Shown one piece after another: positions 1 through 12,478 of a DNA stretch of 64,000 bases (within the stretch, counting starts at the first letter, position 1; each line of letters opens with the position of its first letter). Both the position numbers and the translations under genes were made by a program. The DNA is from Hygrophila difformis (Eukaryota; Streptophyta; Magnoliopsida; Lamiales; Acanthaceae): the NCBI GenBank assembly GCA_030278955.1, contig JAOANR010000002.1:29126057-29190056 (forward strand), written 5' to 3'. The notes beneath the pieces are model-generated. The model made no database searches, was not told where the DNA came from, and was given only the letters and a program-made list of their open reading frames with translations.

Positions 1-1683
1 ACCCCATAAATCGCAGCAGCAATTAGAAGCCTATTGTATAAGGAACTCAATAAATGAAAGCTATATCACACGACAAAGCAGTGATTAATTGTATATAAGC
101 GGAATCAACCCATTCAGTATTAAACCAGAGCCGACAGATGTAGAAGTGTCAAAATACTCTGGCATTTCCACAATTAGTTGAAGTGCATAAATTCAATAAA
201 ATATAACATCAAAATTAAACATATTAACTCAATTGAACCACGAAAATCGAAAAGGCTCAGAATGCAATCCACAATTTGCAATTCTTCAGAAACAGTCATT
301 GTCACAATCTCATATTCCCATCTAATTTATTCATCAACAAAACTCAGAATCATAACAATCAAACACATTGAGTAGCATCATTTAGAAATAAGTTACAGAT
401 ATTTACAAAATTACTAATAATAGGTAGAGTAGGCAACATCAAAGAGCAGAGAGGGACAAAGAATTATAAGTTGAACTTTGAAGTTCCAACTATTAAAAAA
501 ATTAAAATCATAGGATTCAACACACCCAATAAAATAGTTTAGAGATCACATTCTAATATTGATAGAATTACTAATTAGAGGGCAATAGCCAGTGTGGCAG
601 AGATAATGAGCAACGAATTAAGGACTGGAACTTACGAATTTTGTATGGCCCATGTTTATTCAACAAGCTCAACTCCGGCCTCACCACTAACCTTTTACAC
701 TCGTTCCATGTCTAAATTGAGTGCAAGGCTTTCAGCCACTTAATGTTTGAATTCCTTGCCTAAACCAAACACCAGTAGTAAGAAACATAAGTCCCATTAA
801 AAATTCATAAATATGAAAACAATAATAATTACACAACAAAACCATCTTCCAGAAATTAAGTACAACAGAACACTTGTTGAATTCCGAAAGACTCCAGAAA
901 AGGGGAAACACTGTGCAGTGGAGAGCATGTGCAGGGAAATGCGGGGCAAATTCAACACTTGAGCATTTTATCATACACTTGATATGCAAATTTTAACACA
1001 AATCCAATCCAAATCAACTTAAATGCATCTTAAAATCTTATCCATTGTAATAAAACTGACATTTCTGAATCCAAAATATGCATTTCCAATAAAACATCAA
1101 CTCCACCAAATGAAAAAATAAAATAACTACCAGAATAGATCTGAGAGAGTGAGAGAAGCGGAGAATGAGGAAGCAACCGATGGAATGGGCTGCCGAGGTC
1201 AGGGGGCGGAGGCAAGAGAGGAGGGCGAAGACCGATGGTGCTGTCGTCTCTTTGTAAGCAACGGCGCCGGCATCCATCGAGCAAAAACGGCAGTCGCGCC
1301 GCTGTGAGATGCCGCAAGAACGGCGACGGCGATTCAAAGGACTTAGCGGCACGGCCGCTGGTTCCAGTTAAGCGCTTGGCGGAATGGAGCGATGAAGGGG
1401 AGAGCTTGCGGCATGAAGAGAGGAGAAGGGCCGTGGCGTTACACCGCCGCGCGGCGAGCGGCAGCGGCAAGGAGAAGGACGGGACGATGCTACTGCGACA
1501 ATAGAAATTGCTAGGGCGAAAATTTGGGGGAAATTGCGTCTCTTTCGTGAGAAGATTGAAGAATTGGGGTAAGGGGGACGTTGGATCAGGATGAAGGGCA
1601 AAATAGGAAGAATAGGTCGAATGTTACTATTCAACAACTGTTCATCATCAGAGTACTATTCATTCCAGCTTGGTGTTTATATA
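1..1683. other. Left flank, no confident gene
   Basis: I recognise no conserved protein here. Positions 1-1020 are AT-rich and look intergenic or intronic. Positions about 1130-1640 are more GC-rich. On the minus strand they could be a first exon or 5' leader: a good donor (CTG followed by GTAGTT) lies near 1129-1134, and another (GTAAGT) near 630-638. No downstream coding exon could be tied to these sites, so a minus-strand transcript starting just left of the Helitron end is only a possibility. The short open frames here are GC-rich and overlap on both strands, which is typical of chance ORFs. Confidence 0.3.
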
Positions 1684-1929
1684 TCTATCTACTATTATAA
1701 GAGGGAGAGCCCAAACTCCCCATTGGATTCTCAGCCATTGGATTCAAAATCTAATTAAAATTATGACCGTCGGATCAAAATGCTATGGTGGATTCAATTA
1801 TACTTATCTGGGATCGATTCTCTTCTGTCTCATTTCTCCACCTCCATTTCTTTTTTTTCCGTCTCACATTTCATTCTGCTCTGCTGTCTCACATTTCCAT
1901 TTCATTCCCCACTTCTCTTCCGTCTTCAC

Positions 1930-2330
1930 GAAATCGCGAGTCGGACCCCCCCATGGAGCCTCTCACCTGCCGCCGCCTCCGACGCGCTTGGGAAACCTAA
2001 TCCCCTCCGGTGGGATTCCGTTCTTCGTGGGCCTGTTGCGATTGGGATTTCAGGATTAATCCTTTGCGCCGCTGGTTCGTCCTTCCCTGAGCAGCGTCTT
2101 CGTACACCGAGCTCCGCCGTCGTCGCACGCAGCTCCGCCTTCCTGTCCACCCAGCCTCCGCGAACGACGGCCCCCATCGGCCGCAACAGTGTCACGTTAG
2201 GGTTTCGGGTAACGTTGGATTGCCTAATTTCTCTCAGGATTCCCTCTTTTTCCTCCCTTCTTTTTCGGTTCCAGCTGCGTCTGCGCCTCCGTCTCCTCAG
2301 ATTCTGTCCATCTCCCTCCTAATATCCATC
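1930..2330 (+). pseudogene. GC-rich captured segment, possible first exon
   Basis: This segment is GC-rich compared with its AT-rich surroundings. A frame stays open from about 1780 to 2322 with a serine-, proline- and arginine-rich translation. That composition resembles a plant 5' leader or transit-peptide first exon, and it lies upstream of the helicase fragment. I see no recognisable domain. It could belong to the helicase fragment or be a separate capture; a chance ORF is also possible. Confidence 0.25.
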
Positions 2331-3059
2331 ACACGATGATAGGGATTAGAGGAAGACAGTGTAGTGTTTGGGCATATAATATTATAATATTATAATAGTT
2401 GGCGTTTCTTTTCTTCAATTGCATGATTGTTATAAGCTTTTCTGTTTCTGGTATGTGCAAATTTCTTGGATATGAATGAGGGTTTTGTTATGTGGTTGAT
2501 ATTTGTTGGGAGTAAGCAGTTCTAGGAATGCCTCTCAATCTGAATGCCCTTTCGTTTAGTCATCTCAATTTGAATCCCCTTTCGCCAATCCATGTAATAC
2601 ACTAACAGTTTGATTTGCTTATGGTGAAAAACTGAATCTTTATGTTGTGCCATTCTTTTCTTGTGCACATAGGAGCATTTGGAACTTAATAGAGGTTTGT
2701 TTCCAAGTGCATTGATTCATTATCTTTATACTTCATTGAGAACTCTGCTACAATTGCTCCGGGCATTCCCCCTAAATTTCTAACAAAAAGTATGCTGATT
2801 TGACTATGCAAATGAACCTTGTCTCTGGTTGGTTTTTTTGGGTATTTAGGGGGTGTGTGGAGAAACTGGAACTATGAGCATAACTATGGATAGATGGGAG
2901 TTTCTCCTTCGGAAATCCTCATCTTTTGAACCGTTATTGGAGTTGATATGAAAGTTCATTATGTATTGTTTTTCTGTATTGCAGATTCAAATTTCAGTTG
3001 TTTGGATATGGGACTTATGAAGTTTTCGTAGTAGATGATCCTGTGTTATGCTTTAGTTT

Positions 3060-4177
3060 TTGCGGATGGCCAATAATGCCTCGATCCAATTGCAATTTCA
3101 GGCTGCCTGTATACCAGCCATTCTTGCGGGAGGAGATGTGGTGGTTGCAGCAGAGACTGGAAGTGGTAAAACACATGGATATTTGATTCCTGTCATTCAG
3201 AGGTTATGCAGCGTGCAGAATCTGCAAGAAAATGCTTTGGATGATCCAAAGTTGCAGAAGAATCATCACATTTCTCTTGTTCTTTGCCCTAACGTAATGC
3301 TGTGTGAGCAAGTTGTTAGCATGGCTAACTCCCTTTGTTACGACTCTGGTGAGCCAATTTTAAAAGCTGCTGCCATTGGCGGTTGTCAGGTCTGAATTAG
3401 GATCACCATCATCATTGTGTTGATGCAAACAACTTCTATTACTTAATGAAATTTTCTCTCTCAAACTTCTAATGGATTGCAATGTTGACTACAGGGATTC
3501 CCAGTTAAAGAACCAGATGTAATTGTATCAACACCAGTTGCACTTCTAAACTACTTTTCTGCAATTGACCCAGAAAAACGTAGACCCACTGATTTCATCC
3601 GCAGTGTCAAATTTGTGGTAACCTTGAATTCAAGTGACTTTCTGCAATTCAGCTTCATTAATTTCACGCCACTTGTTTATATTATGTACTTAATTTTTTT
3701 TTTCCTATCTCAATTCTCAATGTATACATAGGTTTTCGATGAAGCGGACCTACTTCTATGTGGGAGTTTTCATAACCAAGTGATTCGCTTAATAGACGTG
3801 CTTCGTTTGGATGAGAAGCAGTTATCTTGGATGCAGAATGATAATACTGGGGAAAAGTATGCTTCTTATTCTTCGACGAATGCTTCTGACTTGGAGGACG
3901 ATGAACCAGATTTGTCAAGTGATGAACTTGATGACTCTGAAGATGGCGATTTGGTTGATGAAGCTGAGACTGAATCTGAAGCTGGAAACAGAAAAATCAG
4001 GAGAGTGAGAAAAGACTGGAGGAGAGGAAGAGAAATCTATGACTGAAGTAAGCAATACATTTTTGTTGCAGCCACCCTTCCTCGGAATGGACGGGCTACG
4101 GCTGGTGGTATTTTGAAGCGAATGTTTCCAGGTGTCAATTGGGTTAGTGGGAGTTATCTTCATCGCCAAAATCCCAG
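3060..4177 (+). pseudogene. DEAD-box RNA helicase fragment, RH22-like
   Basis: Three exons keep consistent splice sites: about 3060-3389, 3495-3617 and 3732-4177. They encode the N-terminal RecA-like domain of a DEAD-box helicase. Visible are the nucleotide-binding motif AETGSGKT, a run [14 protein letters not shown], motif II FDEADLLL and the motif III region AATLP. A long acidic insert (about 3885-4000) follows motif II. The insert and overall order match plant RH22, a plastid helicase involved in ribosome assembly. A TGA at 4044-4046 interrupts the frame just before SKQYIFVAATLP; a CGA arginine codon is the likely ancestor. The C-terminal helicase domain (motifs IV-VI) is absent and the 5' end is truncated, so this is a captured non-functional fragment. 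Confidence 0.85.
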
Positions 4178-5822
4178 GTTCCATGTTCTTTGTTAATTTC
4201 TGTCCTGTGCTTGCATTTATTCTCGGATCTTTGAAATAACACCATCTCATAACAAGTCTTTTTATAGTCATACATGTATGCTCGACTTTTACACTATTTT
4301 GGAGTTATTATTAATTGTGTCCAAGGACATAATCAAGTATCTAATACCAACAGTTCATTTTTTGATTACGGTTAAAGGAAAGAACGAACTTTAGTTGTTG
4401 CAGAAGCAGAAATATTTCCTTGAATACTTTCACTGATAGGCGATAGTTAAATTTCACTTACCAGTTTTATAAAGATAGACTATTACACTGAACGAGCAGT
4501 TGCTGTTATTAGTTCGCACTTTCTGTTAGGGTCCCGACAAAACTTGCTTCATTTTTATTGTTCTCCAATTTCGACAGTATAGAAGCTGATATTTCATTTT
4601 ACATACTTCAATTATAATTACCATGCAGTATATAGAGACTATCAAAGCATGTACTTATGTCCTGAGTTCTATTTTTAAAGTAGAGATTCATGTTTAATAA
4701 TTTGACTACTGCTTGCTTCTCCTCCTGCAATTGATTTCGCGTCTTCCGACGGGAAGGTATGTCATGTTTCTTTTATTGTATTCGGGGGTTTGGGGAATTC
4801 GGTTTCTTCATGGTGAAATTGGGTTCTTGCTCAAGATTGTGTTATTGATGGGATATTTACACCAAAAAAATAGATTCTGTTAAAATTTAATTTCGAACTT
4901 CCAAGGTTCTGTGTGGCAGAGTAAGATTAGGGGCGAAAAGTAGCAAGAATAAAGTAAAAAGTTTAGGTGCAAAAGCATGATCAAATTATAATTTGATCAA
5001 GAATCGTTATCCAGAATGAGGGTGTTAAATGATCAGATTAATCAGTGTATAGTAGCAACTGGAAACCCTCTTCTAATATAGTTTTTAGGAGAAAAAATGA
5101 CTCGATTGCCTGGCCGAGTTTTTTTTAAATGGTGGAACATTCTGCCTAATTGATTTCTTGATGTTCTTATTATATACTCCTATGTTCCTCTCTTGAATAT
5201 GGATGGGTTTATGTTGTTTAACAATGGTGTGATTGACTACATTTGTGGGCTGATGCTGTAGAAACTTTTCTCTGAGGCCATACAAAATGGAACCATGGAA
5301 AGGTTTTTCAAGTTGATATCTTATTTCCATTTCCAGACACAATCTGAGCCTGCGTATTGCGTCTGGCTAGCCTTTCGATCGTCTTGAATGCCCTTTCCAT
5401 TGACCCTGGGAAGAAATGGAAAGGTACTTAAGATAAATATTTAATATACGTTTTTATGTTTAACAATGCTTCCTTGTGTTTGTGACTTTGCGTTGATCAA
5501 GATAATGCTAAAATGTCTTCATTTCGCTATAAATAAATGTAAGAGATGAAATGCTTTTAAATTAGATATCAATTTCCTAAATGATTCAATTTACTGTTGC
5601 TATTTTAATCGATTCCTTTCATCTGTAAATGTAGGTTGCATTATGGAAGTTTTTGGTTTCAGATTCATTAACAGGTATTGTCATCATTATATATTAAATG
5701 TTTTCGCACTATTACGTTTTCTTGTCCATTCTTGCTGAAGCAGGTGATTTGCTGCAAATTCTTGATTCCAGTAATATTTTTGAAAGGAAAGTTATAGGTC
5801 CTTATCCCACTTTTTTCTTCAG

Positions 5823-7276
5823 AAACAAGGCCTCTATTATCCTTCAGTGCAGATGTTGGTCCGATTAGAACAGTGGCATGGGCACCCGTTCAAAGGTCTG
5901 GAATATCTTGTGAATTGATCCTAATGTTTTTCTGATAACTGGAAATTTAAACCTTTTTCTTCTATGCTGTAGGTCGTTTGAATTTCACATTTTCACATCT
6001 ATTCTGACCTATTTCTTTTTCCACCATAATAGTTTCTGAACGTAGACTGGGTTATTCTATTCAACTGCAGGAGTATATTTTTCTAGAAATCTGAATTCCA
6101 TAGGCTTCAAACAATTTTGATCAATCAATTCTTGGTATGCTGAAGATTATGATTTACCCGCAGTAACCTAACCTGAATTGATCAGTTTGATGCTGGTTTG
6201 TCTCAGTACAGGATGGAGTATGAATGGAGTAGTTATAGTTCTCAGGTTAATCTCAAAGCCAACAGCAAAAGCATTTATATTTTTATATTCAAGTCCTTCA
6301 GGTGTCCTAGATAAATGAAGAAGTCAAAAAGTGACTGATGACCGTTTGGCTTTGCAAATTTTTTAAATATTTGTATGGGATTTCCAAGTAGGAAAAAAAA
6401 TTTGTTGATCTGTCTATTGATTGATACTCGACTAGAATGATATGATTTGTGGAACAGGAATTGCTTTTCTCAAGTGACTTGTGCATCATATATTCGAAAC
6501 TTTGCACGGTTCAAAGTAATGCTGATCTTGCATTTCTCTTTAGTATAATTTTCTCTATCAGCTGCAATCCTTCACTCTTTTCTTTATGCTTAAGCATGCT
6601 ATGTCAGGCTGCAGATGGCATTATTATTATTATTGTTATTGTTATTGTTATTGTATTTATTTTATGCTCAATGTCTTGTATTATTATCCTTACGTTACTG
6701 CTGACACATTGGTTTCTTAAATGTTGCAGTGACCCAGATAGTGCAAATATAATTGTCACTGCAGGCTATAAAGGCTTTATGTTTTGGGACATACGGTATG
6801 CTTGGCAACATAATATGAATATCAATTGTGAACATCTACTATACTAGCACACACACGTTTCAATCTTGGAAGAATTGTCAATAAAATCACTGTCCTTGAT
6901 TCATTATTTCTCAGAGATTTTCCTATTTATTCCAGAGATCCATTTCGTCCACTCTGGGATTATACCCTTCTGGGGGTCACTCTTGGTTTAAGTTGGCTGC
7001 CAGATCCGAGGTGTATAAATTAAATACATTTTATACTATTTTTATCACATTATATTGTACTCACAATTCACAAGTTTCAAATGTACTTATAGGTGTCTCT
7101 TTGGATCCTTTGACGATGGAACAATGTGGTTACTGAGTTTAGCAAGAGCAGCACTCGATATCCCAATAACTGGAAAAGCTTCCATCATACCAAAACCAGG
7201 GTTTCACATATTTCTCTGTTCCTCATTTGCGATATGGAGTCTTCAGGCTTCTCAGTTGACAAGTTTCTTCTTATGA
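5823..7276 (+). pseudogene. TFIIIC subunit-like WD40 repeat gene fragment
   Basis: Four exons join in phase: 5823-5895, 6730-6795, 6936-7010 and 7093-7276. The joined product contains PLLSFSADVGPIRTVAWAP, then VTAGYKGFMFWDIR, DPFRPLWDY, LSWLPDPR and SFDDGTMWLLSLARAA, ending in CSSFAIWSLQAS. These are WD40-like repeat pieces. Their order resembles the plant homologue of general transcription factor 3C subunit 2, part of the TFIIIC complex that binds RNA polymerase III promoters. That identification rests on memory of the family and is moderate. The frame runs into a stop at 7274-7276 where the family continues, and no start or earlier exons could be identified. It is best read as a captured internal piece in which the introns survived. 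Confidence 0.6.
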
Positions 7277-7898
7277 AATTTCTCTTTGACCAGTCAAATA
7301 CTCTACTTGCCCTTAAATAAATGCTTCTTGATAAATTGCAGAGTAAAGATTGATAAAATCTGTATATTACGATCTATCTATTAGTGAGTACAGAGAATCC
7401 CCTTTATAGGGAATATCAAGAGGTTACAACAGATTTAAAAGATCCCTAAAAGTTAGGAACAAACTAAAACAATTATATACATAAACACTTCTATTGTGTG
7501 GGCATATAAGTTGAATTGGCATTTATTTCTCTGGTGCGTAACATTTACAGTCCCCATTAATGAGGGCTTCTGTTGAAAAGTTTACAAAGAAATAAAACGC
7601 TAGAGGAATAAAAGAAAGACAGATGCTGACGGACATAGTCTGGAAGATACACTTCATCATTATAGTTTCTTCTGAAATGTATTACACTTCCTGGAATTGA
7701 ACTGACCCATTGCATGTACAAGAAGATAGAAAGGAAATGTAGATGGCTAAATGCAACTCAAAATGACTATGAGTTGAATAGTCGGAATCCATTCTCTTGA
7801 TGCATGTCAAAACCTCTGTTAAAATATTTAAGTCCAAATTCTCCTACTAGAGTAGGTCTTGTGGTTTGGATCATGGGCTTATGAAAGTTCAATTACAG
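7277..7898. other. No recognised gene; intron or junction DNA
   Basis: This stretch lies between the WD40 and phytochelatin synthase fragments. It is AT-rich, with no exon I could identify. The section about 7380-7560 (CCCTTTATAGGGA, then a run resembling retroelement LTR sequence) may be a short remnant of an LTR element, but I could not define its ends. Confidence 0.3.
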
Positions 7899-8137
7899 GA
7901 CCCTGGAGATGGTTTGATGAAAGTATGTTGGATTGCTGTGAGCCTTTGGAAAGGGTTAGAGATAAAGGTATCTCATTTGGAAAAGTGGTATGCTTAGGGC
8001 ACTGTGCTGGAGCAAATATTAAAGCTTTTCGCACAAACCAGAGTACTATAGACGATTTTCGGAAGTATGTCCTAGCGTGTTCATCCTCTAATGATTGCCA
8101 TGTAATCTCCTCTTATCATAGAGGAATTTTTAAACAG
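7899..8137 (+). pseudogene. Phytochelatin synthase exon fragment
   Basis: One exon, bounded by ACAG and CAG/GT sites, encodes [17 protein letters not shown], then [16 protein letters not shown] and [19 protein letters not shown], ending [10 protein letters not shown]. This matches the catalytic core of phytochelatin synthase (glutathione gamma-glutamylcysteinyltransferase), which makes metal-binding phytochelatins from glutathione in the cytosol. The catalytic His (in LGHCAGA) and Asp (in TIDDFRK) of the Cys-His-Asp triad are present. The upstream exon with the active-site Cys and the downstream exons are missing, so the piece cannot be active. It was probably captured with part of its flanking introns. 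Confidence 0.88.
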
Positions 8138-8883
8138 GTCAATATTCAATCTCTTTTATCATTTATCTCTAATAGTATGTGTGTGTGCGTATTTTGTTGG
8201 CTTTGGCTTTATCTTCACTTCTTAAATTATAGTTATGTATTCATCCAAGCCTTTTTTTATTAAGTTGCCCCCAACTTATACATTTTCTAAATTTCAAAAT
8301 ATTCCAGCAGAATCCAACGAAATGTTTGCCAAAATATTTGTTTTGTCCCATAATTTATACTTTCGGCATACTTATAGTTTGTTTGGGGGCTGGGGGTAAA
8401 CCTTATCTCATATATAATACTGAGTCATTATATTATTAAATATCCTGTAACAATAGCACTCTCAAAAAACATAGTGTATTTTTATGAGGAAAGATTTTCA
8501 ATTACTTATTGGCTGAATGAAAATACACAAGAGTCAAGAAATTTTAGGTAAATAAATCTATAGTAGAGAAAGGGACTCACGTGGAAGGAGCTTGCAATAA
8601 GCAACAAGTATGGAACACGGCTATCATTGCCCACATCCCTGTCAAGTATAAAGCAATAATTTATCAAAGCTTCGTAGATCATTCGGGACAAGGTGAAAAG
8701 AGAATATCACACACCTATGAATAAACGAGTGTAGATTTTGGTTACGCACCCTATTTTCTCAGTTTATCTTTTCTTGTCATGTTCTGTGTTTAGTTTGATG
8801 TCTGGACAACAACTTAAGAGGAAAAAGAACAATTCCGATCCTTTTTGCTGATTGCAATTCTTACCGGTATATTTCCTTTGCAG

Positions 8884-9276
8884 GAGAGCATCATCGAACG
8901 AGATGACATCAGAGATCCATTCGCAGAGGTAATATGTAAATATTTCGTGATATTCCTACCATGTTATTTTATCCTTTTCTCCGGTTAACCAATGATGCTA
9001 TTCTCCTTGATTATGACAAAACTGGCTGTTTTCTTGTTTTTTTTTTTTTTTTTGGCTTCTCTTTTATCCTGTACGTATCGATGTTCAAGAAAAAACTACG
9101 ACCATTTATCAGAACAAATTTTTTCCAGCATGTATAAAGAAGCAACCCGTGACAATCCAAGCTATTCTTTGACCTATGGAAATGCAAAATCAGCTGCTCA
9201 AATACAAGATCATCTTCGCTCTAATGGTGCACATAGATGGGACAACTACATGAAAGAACCAATGTATTTAATTTAA
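8884..9276 (+). pseudogene. Unidentified captured exons
   Basis: A short exon candidate (about 8884-8928, ESIIERDDIRDPFAE, followed by GTAATA) precedes a longer one (about 9090-9276). The longer one contains [36 protein letters not shown] and [13 protein letters not shown]. The text reads like real protein rather than chance sequence: codon use is balanced, and the low-complexity T run lies upstream in the presumed intron. I do not recognise the family and assign no function. It sits between the phytochelatin synthase and aleurain fragments on the same strand. Confidence 0.4.
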
Positions 9277-9922
9277 TTAAAAGGACACTTTTAATGATTA
9301 TGCATTATGCCCATGGAGGCTATTGGACATTAGTTTGGAATTATCTAATGTCCAATATTAATTATCTGATCCCTAATCTATCAGTGTAGATTTTATATTA
9401 AATCTTTAATTAATGTCAATAAGTTTTCGATTCTCAAATGAGTCAATTAATTCTTTACGGTTGATTTGTGCTGCTATGGTACAATATTTGATATTCTGGA
9501 TTGCATCATAAGATATCTTTTCCATGCATTGTGTATATTTTTCCTTGGTATCTTCAGGGATTTTGATTGGATTATGTATGTAGGAGGCTTGCCCATATAC
9601 AAGGAACATACTTTTGCTGGATTAGGAGGGCAAACACATTGCGGTTGAGTATTTATTCAGACAATTGGGCGACTAATTCTGCCAAACTAGCTTATGAGAA
9701 ATCAATTCTTACATTGTGTTGCAAAGCCAGTTTCGTGGTATGCGTTTGACTTTGAGCACCGATAACTTTCTATTTCATATATTCAGTGGTTTGAGCTCTA
9801 CAAAGAATATCAGTCTACTTCACCTTTAAATACAAAATCAATAGCTTATATATGAGATATATATAAAATCAAGAAGTACAAAATTTAATGTGGTATATTA
9901 ACTTGGCTCGGATGAATTGCAG
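9277..9922. other. No recognised gene; possible short exon
   Basis: AT-rich sequence. A possible exon near 9559-9646 reads YVGGLPIYKEHTFAGLGG on the plus strand, but I cannot place it in a family. The rest looks like intron or junction DNA between captured fragments. Confidence 0.25.
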
Positions 9923-10195
9923 AAAGATTGGAGAGAAGCTGGCATTGTTAGCCCTGTCAAAAACCAAGGTCACTGTGGGTTTTGCTGGACATTCATGTGA
10001 GGTCAAATTTAATGAATTGATGGATTTATTTTGAATACTAATACTGATTGGATCTAAAGATGAGGAATCTAGCCATTTCCTCCTGATATATTTAATGTTT
10101 TACAGCACAACTGGAGCACTTGAGGCAGCTTATGCACAAGCATTCAGTAAGAGCATTTCTCTGTCGGAGCAACAGCCTGCAATGGTGGATTGCCC
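9923..10195 (+). pseudogene. Aleurain/cathepsin H-like cysteine protease fragment
   Basis: The first exon (9923-9996) encodes [21 protein letters not shown]. This is the papain-family active-site region with the oxyanion Gln and the catalytic Cys; the usual CGSCW is here CGFCW. The second exon (10106 to about 10195) encodes TTGALEAAYAQAFSKSISLSEQQ. Both match aleurain, a vacuolar thiol protease. The first exon ends CAT/GT where CAG/GT is expected. A small insertion after SEQQ changes the usual LVDC continuation. Propeptide, His and Asn active-site exons are absent, so this is a captured, inactive core fragment. Confidence 0.85.
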
Positions 10196-10255
10196 TCTCA
10201 AGCTTTGCTATTATTTTAAATTGTTAAGTTAAACTATTAAATTCATCTATTATAG

Positions 10256-11098
10256 GGCCTGGATCAGCAGCTTCAGGAGCATCTCAGTCGAGCAGCCTTG
10301 CTGCTGCAGCAATTGAATCGGCAACATTTGCCCAGCAGGTTTCATTTTTTATTCAGGATATGTCTGTTATTATGTTAAGTTGTCAACTAGCATTTTGGAG
10401 AAGAAGATTGAAGAATGAGCTAATGAGGGTCTTTGTGCCTGATCTGACCCCAGAATGTTTGGCATATAGCTGCAGGTGGTCTGTTTGAAACTGGTTTTGA
10501 GTAATGAATTAGCTTATGTTGCTTTTAGTTGTCATTTTTGTGTGATATTATTAGTGTTTCTCTGATGTTTCCATGCACTATTTATGTCTGATTCTCCGTT
10601 TCCACGTGATTTGCATAATTTTCATATGTCCAAGCCCCCTATTTCTTGTGGATAATATTTAAGTGAATCATATCATATTATAGCTAGCTAACTTGTTAGT
10701 TAATCTGGATACTTTGGTTGCATGGCTCGTTGTGTATTTATGGCTTTCCATAATCATATGGAATATGGAAGTAGTGATTGGTTTTAATCTCATGTATGTA
10801 TGCCTCACACTCGCTTGATATCATTTTCTGCATTGCTGTGTTGGTCCATTCAAGTACGTAATTTATGGTTCATTCTTTGACTGGTTAGTATGATGCTGTT
10901 GGTTGGGCACCAAAAGAATATAATCCAGAGGACAATCAAGCAGGTGGTGGACAAGTCACAGGCCAAAATGATGCATCTGCTCCGCAGTAAGGTTTTGTTT
11001 GGGATGAAGCCTCTGGTTATTATTATGACGCTGCATTTAACAAGGTTACTGCAGAATTGTTATTTGGGGCAAACAATGATGTTATTCAACAACAAAGA
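10256..11098 (+). pseudogene. OCRE-like protein fragment
   Basis: Exon 10256-10338 gives an Ala/Ser-rich run (AASGASQSSSLAAAAIESAT). Exon 10889-11098 gives YDAVGWAPKEYNPEDNQAGG, then GFVWDEASGYYYDAAFN. The aromatic GYYYD pattern resembles an OCRE repeat, found in plant splicing-related proteins such as SUA-type factors and some zinc-finger proteins; I cannot say which. A TAA at 10988-10990 splits the second exon just before GFVWDEASG. A stop inside otherwise continuous protein text marks it as decayed. The remaining sequence between the exons looks intronic. Confidence 0.45.
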
Positions 11099-11195
11099 GT
11101 AAGTGAATTTTCTGTTTGTTGTTTTTTTCCTTTTTAATCTGCAGCGGTCTTAATAAGAACCTTAATTGTGTGATGACTTTATTATCTTCGAACAG

Positions 11196-11495
11196 GTTGC
11201 CACTGCCCAGGGTTTTTCTGGAACCGGGTCACTGCGGCTCGCTGCAGCACTCATAGAGAGATATTTTCCTGGTTCTAAAGTTCTGATATCGTCACCAGCA
11301 TGGGGCATTTATGTTTCTCAGAACGCTCTTAAAAATGTCTGGATAAGATGTTGGCATTATTAGACTAACTAATTACTTTTCTCCAGGGAACCACAAAAAT
11401 ATCTTTAATGATGCTAGAGTTCCATGGTCTGAATACTGTTATTATGATCCCAAAACTGTTGGATTGGATTTTGGAGGAATGATTTCTGAATTAAG
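11196..11495 (+). pseudogene. Aspartate aminotransferase fragment
   Basis: Two exons, 11196-11304 and 11387-11495, encode SGTGSLRLAAALIERYFPGS, then VLISSPAWG, then NHKNIFNDARVPWSEYCYYD and PKTVGLDF. This is a clear match to plant aspartate aminotransferase, a pyridoxal-phosphate enzyme linking amino-acid and organic-acid metabolism. The donor after exon one reads GC rather than GT, which may be a rare functional GC donor or a lesion. The cofactor-lysine exon and both protein ends are missing. It follows the OCRE-like piece by about 100 bp on the same strand. Confidence 0.88.
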
Positions 11496-12287
11496 GTTAT
11501 TCTACAGTATACTATGCTCATTGATAATGTCTTTTGATAGTAGCAATGAACCTTCATCATTAGCAATGAAGTCAGTACAAGATTTCTTTTGCGTTTGTTG
11601 TGTTTTGAAATTCAAGGAGTCGGTTCATAGGTATGTTTCTACACACCCTTTTCCTCGATTTTATTGGGTTTTTAATTCTCTTATCTGGTTTTTATTTTTT
11701 ATTTTTTATTTTTTAAAAGTTTTTTGTGGTTATGAACGTACTGTACTGATGGTGTATTCATGGGTTTTTGTTTTTAACTTCTGCAAAATACTATTTGCAT
11801 TTGCAGATCAGGTGAACTGCCGTCATCCTTCGGATTAGGGTGTGCGGTTAATTACCTGCCTATTTTTGTCATGGCTCATAAGTTCTTGGGTATGGTAATG
11901 GTATATTTCATTTGTGAACAGCTACAAATGAAGTGGCACATCCAAAAGATTACATTACACAATTTGTTTGTGCTCTGGTGTACTGATAGATGAAAGAAAA
12001 TGCCAAAAAAATATTTTTATATGAAGGTCCGGTTGAGTCTATTAGGCTTACTCATATTGACAATTGAGTATGTATATATAGGTTGTTCTAAAAATTATAG
12101 ATTTGGAATACATGTAATAGTTAATGTATCAGTAAAGAGTGATCATTCTTCACTATGCATGCAGGCTCACAGAGACTTGGTTGTATGTGGAGAACATTAC
12201 ACAATTTTCTGTTACATCTTGTTGATGATGTCTCAGTGGAAATCAACTAACTCTGAAAGTTGTTGAATTTATTTTTAATTTACACAG
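11496..12287. other. No recognised gene between captured fragments
   Basis: Positions 11496-12287 are AT- and T-rich, with several short open frames on the plus strand that I cannot link to a family. A possible exon follows TTTGCAG at about 11806. The stretch probably includes the remaining aspartate aminotransferase intron, a junction and flanking intron of the copper ATPase fragment. Confidence 0.3.
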
Positions 12288-12478
12288 GGATGGAAAAGAT
12301 TCTTTGAGGAACCTGTTATGTTGATAGCATTTGTCTTGCTTGGTAAAAATCTCGAACAGAGAGCCAAGATAAGAGCAACCAGTGATATGACTGGCCTTCT
12401 TAAAGAAGAGTCAACTCAGTTGTTGAAGTACCTTCTAACAGTCTTTCTGTGGGAGATCAAATTATAGTGCTGCCTGGT
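12288..12478 (+). pseudogene. PAA1-type copper-transporting P-type ATPase fragment
   Basis: An exon bounded by ACACAG and GTAAG encodes GWKRFFEEPVMLIAFVLLGK, then NLEQRAKIRATSDMTGLL. In another frame it then encodes VEVPSNSLSVGDQIIVLPG. This is the transmembrane-to-actuator region of a P1B ATPase of the chloroplast PAA1/PAA2 type, which moves copper into plastids. The frame changes between TSDMTGLL and VEVPSNS, in a segment that is shorter than the family and contains an indel. No phosphorylation (DKTGT) or metal-binding exons are present. Assignment to PAA1 rather than PAA2 is by wording of the motif and is moderate. Confidence 0.8.

Noticed and set aside
1030..1637. Overlapping GC-rich ORFs on both strands
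   Set aside because: Several frames on both strands are open at once, which is typical of composition. No family resemblance was found, so I list only a possible leader exon.
6616..6660. ATT/GTT microsatellite as a functional element
   Set aside because: It is a simple trinucleotide repeat in an intron of the WD40 fragment, with no further signal.
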